Positions 55,800 through 64,000 of a DNA stretch of 64,000 nucleotides are shown here, in pieces (within the stretch, counting starts at the first letter, position 1; every line of letters starts with the position of its first letter). The stretch lies in assembly GCA_026419785.1 (NCBI GenBank), contig JAODTK010005630.1, forward strand, positions 100,093-164,092. Reading direction: 5' to 3'. This DNA is from Sclerodactyla briareus. Lineage: Eukaryota; Echinodermata; Holothuroidea; Dendrochirotida; Sclerodactylidae. A program made the position numbers and the translations under genes. The notes under the pieces are model-generated. The model did not search any database and had not been told where the DNA came from. It was given only the letters and a program-made list of their open reading frames with translations.

Positions 55800-56005
55800 T
55801 TCGTCTTTTTCTTTTTTTATTCCTTGACGAAGTCGGAGGAATATATGTAGTCATGGCAGTGTGCGTTTATGTGTGTGGGTGTGTTGTTCATGTATGTGTG
55901 ACGCCTATATTGCACACGATATCTCAACCCCACTTGGATGAACAAGTTCATCCTTGGTATATTGGTTCCCCATAATAAGTCTATAATCCCCATTGTTTTG
56001 CGATC
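55800..56005 (-). repeat. Dispersed repeat with CA microsatellite core, reversed
   Basis: On the minus strand it reads acttattatggggaaccaat, ccaaggatgaacttgttcat, a CA-rich run, then attcctccgac and gtcaaggaataaaaa. The order matches 38531-38725. Confidence 0.6.
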
Positions 56006-56009
56006 TGAA

Positions 56010-57450
56010 AAATCTTGTTAACATGAAAAATCCAGAATTCCTGACCCGATCTCTTTGGAAATTAGTAAGCAGCTTTCTTATGGGAAAAACAAGAACACTA
56101 TCATAATTGTATTTGGAGCGGCTGGAGCTAGTTTGGGAGGATATGAGGATATTTTGAAAATTGATATTTTGGGCTAACTGTAGCTTGGTAACCAGACCTC
56201 ACATACATTGAGTAGTTCAATACTTTGTATGTGAGTCTCCTATTATGAGTTCTACAGTCTACAGTGATTCCTATTGTAAATCTTGACAATGCTTAGCTGA
56301 TCAAGTCAGGATCAGTCAAGGATTCAGTAAGCCTTGTGGCTTTTAGTGGTTTTTCATAATTGTTTACTGTCACGGGCACCGAGTTCACACTAGAAAGATC
56401 GCTTAGCCTATAGCCTATATCTATCGAAATGATGCGCAATTTTTATAAAATTATTTCAGGTCCCATCGAACTCTGTATACAAGTATTTTTGTTGTAGGTC
56501 TTTAAAATAAATGAAAGATGTGCAAATTATTACCAAATGTCCGCGGAGTCACACCGGGAATGCCCATACGTTTGCGCACATACGCAGAATCGCAACTGCA
56601 CTGCACATATATTGAAGAACAACTTCTTAGCGACGCCGCTCATAGTGCCGTTTTCTGTTTGATGACTCGATCAAAACGTATCCGATGCCGTGCTTCTAAT
56701 ACATCCAAAGACTTCCTTTGTAGTTTTGTGCGGTCCCTGATAAACACCTTGTTACACGTTTGGGAATAGAGGGATGGCACGGCTAAATATGTAACCTAAT
56801 TCCACCTTTATAATGGGTCCCCAATTTGGGAGGAATATCTTTGGAAATTAGGTTTTTGAATTCGTTTTTTGCGAATAAAAAAAAAACTGATGACCGGAAC
56901 AATTTGTTCACCTTAACCACGGTTTTCTACTCAATATCCCAAATAGTTTCCAATCGGGCTCTAACCCATGCCTAAGCTACTTGGTTTCATAGGCGATGAG
57001 GAGAAGAATCCTAAATATGCCTATTTGCGAAGGTTTGTCCATTTTCCTCGCCGTCCTTTAAAAATTATTCTGACTGCCACGTGATAAGCTGTGGTACCAG
57101 ATCGGGACCTGCAGAATAATTACTTTTACCAAATTAGAGCCTATACCATTACCGGTAGCCTATATGTTAGACCCCCCGCCTGTGCATGGCAATCCGTCCG
57201 AATCTACGAAGATTTTGCAGCTATTTCTGTCCCAAATCCCGCAGTCGATAAAAGCAGGCAGGAGAATTATCAGCCACTTTTCTCTCACCACGTAATCAGA
57301 GGAACCTATTTAACGACAAACAAATCCCAATTCGATTTACTTTACCTTATCTTTTCAAGCAAATTTCCCATTGAACTGCGCAACTGTATGCAGAAAAAGG
57401 TTTTTTTACCGCATACGGGCCAACGGCAAGAATGCGCTCCGATTGGTTTT
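56010..57450. other. No recognisable gene
   Basis: An 83-codon plus-strand frame at 56518-56769 is unrecognised. Part of a 190-codon frame (57091-57663) overlaps the repeat that follows. Confidence 0.35.
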
Positions 57451-57454
57451 TTTC

Positions 57455-57645
57455 TTTTCGCCGGATGCGGCAATAATTTTTGCCCGGATTGCCAGAATAG
57501 CCGTCCCGCCATTACTAGTGTGAACAGCCACAATACATTCATACAAGTGTTGTTCTCTTTTTGCGTTTTTGGACCGTTGCCGTTTTACCCCGCTGCCGTC
57601 CGCCCTTGCCGTCCCGCTGCACAAGTTGTGAACGTAGCGTCATAT
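57455..57645. repeat. MITE-like repeat
   Basis: Contains gccggatgcggcaataat, ccattactagtgtgaacagc, many gccgt words and gctgcacaagttgtgaacgt at its right end. The first and last words are reverse complements of parts of 50461-50594. Confidence 0.55.
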
Positions 57646-57649
57646 TCTC

Positions 57650-58570
57650 CGCATTACGTTTAGACGCGCTAATAATCGAAATCACTGGCACTCTTCGCGT
57701 CAGTGCGTGTTCCGGGCGTACGGGCCATTTGTTAGTAACCCTTTTGGACGCGCAAATTCTCTATGAGAGTTCACAGCACAATTTCAGCAGAGGAATCCTT
57801 CGTGACATTGCGAGGGGTCCCTCTGCACAGTACAAAATCTAATTTTTTACTCTTACTGCCATTGAAGTCCATTCTTGCAATTTCAAGGGCCATTCGCATC
57901 TCTTGTGAACATTCCCAAAGAAGTGTTTGAAAAAGTGTTTATAATTTTAGTCGTACCGACTGTACTTTCAACAGCAAATTCACAAGATTCCACAATCCGG
58001 CGAAAACCGCTAAGAAGTTGAGCAAAGACGGTATGATTCCGAGAGAAACATTTTCCCTCGAGTACATTTTATCGGGAGAAAACATGGGCAATACCGAGAT
58101 AAAGCAGATAAGCCTAATGAGTTATTCCACGGAGTTTCTGTATCCCCTCTTTGTGGTTTTTTTTTAATAGCAAGCTACACACATCAAGATTCTATGAGTG
58201 AAAAAAAACACCTTGAGGACATAAAGAGATCCGCATAGATGTGCGAGAGAGATACACTAACACACACGACTGCAACTGTTTTTTCAATATGATTACACCA
58301 TATATACGGAATACTATCGTTCAGCCGAATAACTGCATGTATCATTGTGCCGCATTTTCCTCTCTCTTTTCAACAAATGTGACAGGCGAGTCTTCCCACA
58401 AGAACAAAATCCCACTTCCTATAAGCATTGTAGCGAAACTTGTATGGTCACCCAAGGCAAATACCTAGAACAATCCGGATAAACGCCCCCCATACTAGGC
58501 AAGGCATCTGAGTTTTTAGGATAATTTAACTATAACCCAGGTTAGCAATGCCCTGGTCCGGAATAGAGTT
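57650..58570. other. No recognisable gene
   Basis: Only short frames; a T run at 58158-58166 and an A run at 58201-58208. Confidence 0.35.
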
Positions 58571-58574
58571 CATA

Positions 58575-59320
58575 ATCATTGGTTTTCAACTATAAGCAAA
58601 TAAAGTACGGGTATCCGCAAAATTTTGACGTCATTCCGGATCGTAAGAGAGGAAAATGAAGTCATCTGCGAGCGGCAATTAATATTATCAACTGAGAAGG
58701 TCATTATTAAGAATGAAAGAGTATAGAGAGTAAAAACAATCTTTGTGGGACAACCAGCAGTATGAGGGATCGCAGAGCGAACGTCAACAGCACGAACGGA
58801 GAGGGAGCGAGCGGTGAGCAAACTTGGGGTGCCCTAAGAGGTTAGTATTGATTTACACCAAATGCAAGACGTATATGAAGAAGTCCAGCAATACATACAC
58901 GATACGAGGCTTTAGCTATATCGAGGGCAATATCCATACCCCACAGCAATGATCATGAGTAAAGTCCCTAACTGGGTGACAAAATATGAGGTCACGTCCA
59001 TTGCTGGAATGTCTTAGGTGAGATATTATCTTCTGAAAATGCAAACCATGCTTGGTCACTGATGGTTTTTCCATGATATTGAAGGACTGATGAGGTATGA
59101 CAATTGTCCTGTAGTTAGAAGGGTTGGATCTTGTCACCCTCCTTAGTAAGGGACAAGCAGATCATTTTTCCACCCAAGACTAACATCTCATGAAATAATA
59201 GACGGCTAGTGTTCCCAAAATGGGGCGCAATTTCAGAACACGCTTCCACGAGGACACTTCGAGGAATGCCGTCATGACCATGGGGCTTTAGTGCTGAAAC
59301 GGTCCACGTCATAGATGGGT
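58575..59320 (-). pseudogene. Jockey-superfamily-like LINE reverse transcriptase
   Basis: Read from 59312 down: VSALKPHGHDGIPRSVLVEA, then LTKEGDKIQPF, NYRTIVIPHQSFNIMEKPSV and a HLRHSSNGRDL word where a YGFRxGRST box is expected. Further on, a broken stretch (58800-58590) gives LTARSLSVRAVDVRSAIPHT, typical of the RDRSxxVxVxGxxSxxxxxxAG region before the GVPQGS box. The catalytic xADD box is missing or unreadable. Both the 5' endonuclease and the C-terminus are absent. It is a different lineage from the CR1 copies. Confidence 0.8.
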
Positions 59321-59329
59321 CCCACTGAA

Positions 59330-59610
59330 ACTGGCAAAAGTTTGGGGGATTAGCATGGCATTATGGAGAGAATTTTCACACATAATTGACTCACGATAGA
59401 GCAATCACTGATCCGATTGCTGAAGTAGTGGACTGGTTGACGTCAATCCAGACCTATTGCTGCGCCTGCCAGAATTATCTACGTCCTGTTTGACCCAAAT
59501 TTATTGGATTTTGAGTGTTTATCAGGGTTAGCTGTCATTTCGTTAAAAGTATTTTGTTGAAAAAATCAACATTAGCAACGAAAACACAATAAAGGCGCGC
59601 GGAACACGAC
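59330..59610. other. No recognisable gene
   Basis: No repeat or coding signal recognised. Confidence 0.35.
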
Positions 59611-59616
59611 GCCAGA

Positions 59617-60159
59617 ATGTCCGTTTTTCTTGTTTCCTGTTTTGCAGCCCCGGGTGCTGCTCTTGCTTGGGCTTTATCTAGATTTTTCCCTTTTTTATTG
59701 ACGACTGAGGCGGAAAATCATTGTGTTAACGCGGGAAGACAGCAACACATATACCCTCACGTATACGAAATATCAATACCTACGATGTATGAAGCTTCTA
59801 CTCACCCGTTTCGGAATTCATATAGTGGAAGATCTCCTGGGTTTTCGTCTATTTCGTCTCCCGACCGAATCCAGTTTACTTTCATCCGACACAATACCTG
59901 TCGTTCGCGCTCCCCCTCATCCTGTTGGACACGCGACTCTAACAGGCATGCTCACGACTTTACCTTTGCCATGTTACGCCGTAAGAAGGTCGGTCAACTT
60001 CATAGCCATGAGGAAGGTCTCCGTCCCACTTATCGTAGGAGACATAATCTAGACCCGTCACGATCGCTGAACTCGTCGGGAAGGCGATATTTGCACCGGG
60101 TACGCGAAACACTTTGCGACCAGCCTGTGCTTAATACCGACCGTGGTTTCTGTCCCTGA
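59617..60159 (+). CDS. Unrecognised 180-codon ORF
   Basis: An uninterrupted frame of 543 bp starts with MSVFLVSCFAAPGAALAWAL, which is hydrophobic enough to look like a signal or membrane segment, and continues as an Arg, Ser and His-rich chain without cysteine pattern. A second plus-strand frame (59723-60052, 109 codons) is open across the same bases. I do not recognise either. Having two open frames means neither can be trusted as coding; the DNA may be a retroelement piece or an exon. Confidence 0.2.
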   Translation: MSVFLVSCFAAPGAALAWALSRFFPFLLTTEAENHCVNAGRQQHIYPHVYEISIPTMYEASTHPFRNSYSGRSPGFSSISSPDRIQFTFIRHNTCRSRSPSSCWTRDSNRHAHDFTFAMLRRKKVGQLHSHEEGLRPTYRRRHNLDPSRSLNSSGRRYLHRVRETLCDQPVLNTDRGFCP

Positions 60160-60615
60160 AAAAGGGCGCGAGGTGAAACTATCAGAAGCAATACAGCCAA
60201 TTATAACTGGGACTCGTAAATTTTCGCAGACAGGCCATGGCTGTTTTGTGTCACGAAAAACCAGAACGCTGAAAGTGGCTTAGAACTTCATTGACAACAC
60301 ACATCCTTGTTAAAATATCTCGACATGGTGATGTACTGAACAAGTTGGAACTCGTTCTGGCCGGCATGTTTCGACTAGCCTGACATTCCCAAGTCAAATT
60401 AGGAAATTTCCAGGATTTTACTGGTTCCACTTTTCTACTCAAAACTCCTTTGCAGCTATCCACGAATCATAAATACCTGACTGGAGCGCTCTGGTGGATC
60501 GCCCCTTGACTTTAACATTACAGACCCATACCATGTAATCAGGAGCAACCACTATAGATACAGCTTAATGAGTCCGACAGTTAAACTTTAACACTCGATG
60601 CGTAATCATTGTCAG

Positions 60616-60775
60616 GGAGCCAGTGGAATACCCTACGTATTGGGGACAGTCTGATGCTAATGTGGTTACATCCATTATCAACCCTGGAAGCCAAGGGTGG
60701 TTTTCTGTAGGCGATGCCAAGGTGCAAGCTGGCAACCCACACATAATTCTATTCTGGAAAGCACAATGTCTATAT
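60616..60775 (+). CDS. Possible exon, unknown protein
   Basis: An aatcattgtcag acceptor precedes 160 open bases reading EPVEYPTYWGQSDANVVTSI, then INPGSQGWFSVGDAK, and a strong gtaagg donor follows at 60776. The composition looks protein-like, but I recognise no domain and no partner exon. Two splice-like words this far apart can arise by chance. Confidence 0.2.
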
Positions 60776-60779
60776 GTAA

Positions 60780-62635
60780 GGTGTAATATGGCACGATTAG
60801 ATGACACTTGATATGTGAGTTTCCAAGGTAAAGTAGACTCGACAGATGAACTCCAGATCCTATCAGTTTGTATGCATGAACTTTACTGTGTCCCACAAAG
60901 ACCAGCGTATGCAGGCACCGGTTTTTACGTCCTGCTTTCATCCCTGGTGGGAGATGACCGCAATTCCAAGTCCTTGTACCCTATTAAGCCTCTTATTGCT
61001 TATCATCCAGTTCTAATTCCGTGAAAACGGATTTCAGAATTTCTGTTTTAGAGGGATCTCCAGATTTAGCTAGTCAAGTTTACAGTCTCAGGCGGCTTAG
61101 AAATGAAAATCAACGTTCGGGATCACTGTGCTTTCTGTACGTAAGTCCCCAAGGGGTAAATGAGGATCATCAATGAGGATCATGTAAACAAATGACAACC
61201 TTCGAGCGAAGTAAGATCTCTCTACAATCGTTTCAGTTGCTCAGTTTACCGTGTTCACAAACTTTTCAGGCTTTTGACCTACTGATTGCCCCTCGTGACT
61301 TGGACTAACACACAAAAAAAGCCCATAGGATCCGATCGCATACCAAAGGGCAACCTTCGTTCCATTTTCAAGAGCTCTCCAGAGCCTCCCAGTTGCACTG
61401 TTTCTCATGCAAAATGCTCTTCAGACCTGACCTGGGTGATTTCATATGCGACCTGACCCCAACTCATTTTACCATCAAACTCCTCCAACTGAAACCCGTC
61501 GTGCCGATATGAGCTTTTCTCTACAATCATTTTATTGCACAGTTATCGTGCTTTATAAACCTACTCTCAACTTTGACCTCTGTTGACTTTACACCCATAT
61601 GACGAGTTCATGACCGTCGAAATGGCAAATTGAAAAGTATGTTTCGACAGCCCCCGAGTAGAAATTCAAGATTTATGCCAGCATGTGGTTGAAGACTTAA
61701 ATCGGACCTCCTTTTTCCGGTCCTCACGTGCCAGAGTGTAGTGAGACAATGATTCCGTTTCAGATCATAGACTTGGTATTGGTGGATGATGCTGACCCTC
61801 CTACAGTAGGTCGGAGAGCGTCCTATGGACGAACTTGTAAGACCGCCCATAGTATTTGCACTGTGCACCCAAATTCTACTGGGCGCCATTACCCTTTGTA
61901 AAGTAAGACCCTATTGACCACAAATCGTGGCCGGGGATCACAACCAAAAGCGAGTGATAGAGTTTTGCAATGCCTCTGTGGCTACGAACTTCTAACTTCC
62001 ATGGATGCAACCCGATGTTACAGAATACGAAAATTACATGCATTCAGAATCGCGTTGACTTACTTTGAAGAGGCGCTCTAAAAGTTGTATGCCGAGGCCT
62101 CTTCACGGATTCCACTGGTCTGATATTAATTTGGATTAACATTTTAGTTCAAAATCATGCTGAGGCCTCTATGGTGTGGTTAAAAAACGATGAGACTCCG
62201 TTTTGTTCTGCTTTAACTTGAACTTAGTTCCCCTAATCAAAAGAATGCCTAAGCTTGTAGTTACTGGTCTCATGGTATCAATTTTGGCGGCAAAACATCA
62301 CCAATTTATTAGAAAACAAGGCGATACAGCGGGTTTGGTATGTTGCACCCTACTTCACGTTTCCGTTCTTTGATTTTCTATAGATACCGGTCATAAGTAC
62401 AGGAGTAAGTTAATCGGATTTTTTTTACAGTTTAGGTCAAGACGTCATGATAAATTTCGTTGATCGATTTAACATCGCACTGGATAAGCAGAGACACAGG
62501 CAAGAATAAGCTGTGTACACATTTCCTCGAGGGCATAGACATCTCGTGATGAACTCGACTGCGGAAGAGCATCCTTGCAGTGTTCTGTCCCATACGCAGA
62601 CTGTAAGGAATCATGTGGACGATAACAATTGAAAA
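60780..62635. other. No recognisable gene
   Basis: A word, ctctacaatc followed by tgctcagtttaccgtg, at 61217-61255 has a diverged echo at 61521-61555. A 93-codon minus-strand frame at 61889-61608 is unrecognised. Confidence 0.35.
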
Positions 62636-62639
62636 GTTG

Positions 62640-64000
62640 AGTTTAGTTTAGGTTAGTTTAGTGAATAGGGCAGGAAGGACAAAATCTCATAAAACGACCC
62701 CGGAGCCATCACATCCCAGGAGGAAAAAGACCCAAAACCACAAATAATTCTCCCGTGATTCCTGAAACTAACTCAAGATGTTCTTAACGCATCACACTCT
62801 TAGAGACAGAACAACATTTTCAGGAAGACGATTCCAATCATTGAATCACTCTCTGGAGAAGAAATATTTACGAATGTCCGGTCTGCAGCGTTTACCACGA
62901 AGCTTGAGACAGTGGCCTCTATTTGCAGTTAACATTGGAAAATTCAAAGAAGTAGTGGAAGGACAGTTCATCGAGTCCAGGACAATTGACAAAACCGGAT
63001 CAAGTCACCCCGAATTCGCCTTAGCTCCATGGTAGTTAGACCGAGACGCCTAATTGTCTTCGTATGATAAATTTTTCAGACAGTCAATCATTCTCGTTGC
63101 TATACGCTGAACGTTTCAATAACCTGCTTGGTCTTGTGCAAAGTAGGGATTCCACGCTTGTGCAGAATATTCCAGGTGCGTCTCACCAGTTGCTTAAACA
63201 AACCTGAAAACAATATCCTATCAAGGGAAACTGAAATGACGTCTATAAAGCAAGAATCCATTTACCTCTTCTAGCAGCTTCGGCACCACTTGCCTTAGAA
63301 GGTTTCAAAGAAGAAGAAGAAGAATCAAAACAAAACCCCAAGATCTTTTTCTGAAATCAGCTATCTGATATTTTGGCATTTAATTTAACTGAAGGAAGGA
63401 CTCGTTGTGGCGGATTGTTGGAAAAACCAACATCTATAACTTTGCAACTTGTCGACCATTGAAAAACATTGCAGTCGGAAGGGGGACCCATGTGGAAATT
63501 TATCCCGATCCCTTTGAACAATTTCAGCATCATCATTCGAACCGGAACTCCGATACAACTTAGTCTCGTCTGCGAACTTCTTAACATTGGAATGAACAGA
63601 ACCTTCAAGTTCGTCAATATACGCAAGAAAGAGAAAGAGTAACGGCCCGAGAGAACCGACCTTGGGAAAACCACTAGTGACCTTTTTGCCCAAGATGACG
63701 ACCGCCATTATGACAAAATCGTTGTTCCCTAGTATGAAGCCACTCACGAATCCACTTACGGACATTCCCCTCAATGCCAAAGGTCTCCAACTTGAGCAGA
63801 GACGCTCATGAGGGACCTTGTCAAAAGCTTCTGAAAGGCCAGGAAAATAATATAAACAGCAGGCCGTTGTTGCAACAGCAGACATGTAAACATTCTTCCC
63901 TAAATTTCAAGAGATTAGTCAAAAAGAACGATTTTTCCTAAACCCATGCTGAGAATCCCTAATCAGCTATGCTCCATTGAAATAATCAACCTATGATCCC
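62640..64000 (-). mobile_element. CR1-clade LINE, 3' part, truncated by window end
   Basis: The minus strand runs from the right edge to a tail of ctaaactaacctaaactaaa (62642-62661), the same type of terminal repeat as at 15881-15897. RT words are DKVPHERL (about 63815), VTSGFPKVGSLGPLLFLFL, and KFADETKLYRSS (about 63575-63540). The catalytic FADD reads FADE, with GAG at 63565-63567. The C-terminal MELRRIRGDLI word lies near 63030-63000. Frameshifts occur near 63360-63480 and 63250. Homology to the element at 12240-15900 suggests two copies of one family. Confidence 0.9.

Noticed and set aside
57091..57663. 190-codon plus-strand ORF
   Set aside because: Its last third lies on a MITE-like repeat shared with 50461-50594, and no domain is recognisable.

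Overview
The window is metazoan genomic DNA dominated by decayed transposable elements. Nothing looks prokaryotic: there are no operons, long bacterial ORFs or CRISPR arrays. It contains spliced-exon signatures, tRNA-derived SINEs, CR1/L2/jockey-type LINEs, Penelope-like elements, a Ty3/gypsy LTR element, THAP-type and TTAA-type DNA transposons and many microsatellites. The element mix, a SUEL-type lectin domain and frequent TAGGCCTA-like words suggest a marine invertebrate deuterostome such as an echinoderm. That assignment is an inference; no marker gene proves it.

Layout. 1-5.6 kb: a 62-65 bp minisatellite, an L2/CR1-like LINE 3' end, an AT microsatellite and a Penelope-like element with an inverted copy of its own 3' end at its 5' side. 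6-12 kb: one frameshifted Ty3/gypsy element on the minus strand (gag, protease, RT, RNase H, integrase and a long post-integrase region). 12.2-15.9 kb: a nearly full-length CR1 LINE on the plus strand (ORF1 with CxxC finger and SGNH esterase, ORF2 with endonuclease and RT). 16.2-16.5 kb: a piece of a related CR1 on the minus strand. 17.4-21 kb: a broken P/THAP9-like DNA transposon whose first THAP exon is present twice. 22.5-23.6 kb: a TTAA-flanked non-autonomous DNA transposon. 24-34.5 kb: dispersed repeats, a SINE, a CR1 fragment and two roughly 1 kb copies of a composite repeat containing a short TIR element.

35.7-46.6 kb holds the only convincing host-gene signal. On the minus strand, two exons together encode a SUEL (rhamnose-binding) lectin domain, and an EGF-like exon with compatible splice phase lies upstream of them. 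The second lectin exon is frameshifted. A foldback element, a second SINE copy, microsatellites and an L2-like LINE endonuclease lie between or near these exons.

48.6-52.6 kb is a recent, almost identical 2 kb tandem duplication containing a Penelope-type GIY-YIG fragment and poly-G tracts. 52.6-64 kb carries small tandem repeats, hairpins, MITE-like pieces, a jockey-like RT fragment and, at the right edge, a second CR1 copy on the minus strand that runs off the window.

Almost every coding segment is interrupted by stops or frameshifts, so none of the mobile elements looks able to move on its own. Exon boundaries and repeat limits were read by eye and may be off by a few bases.
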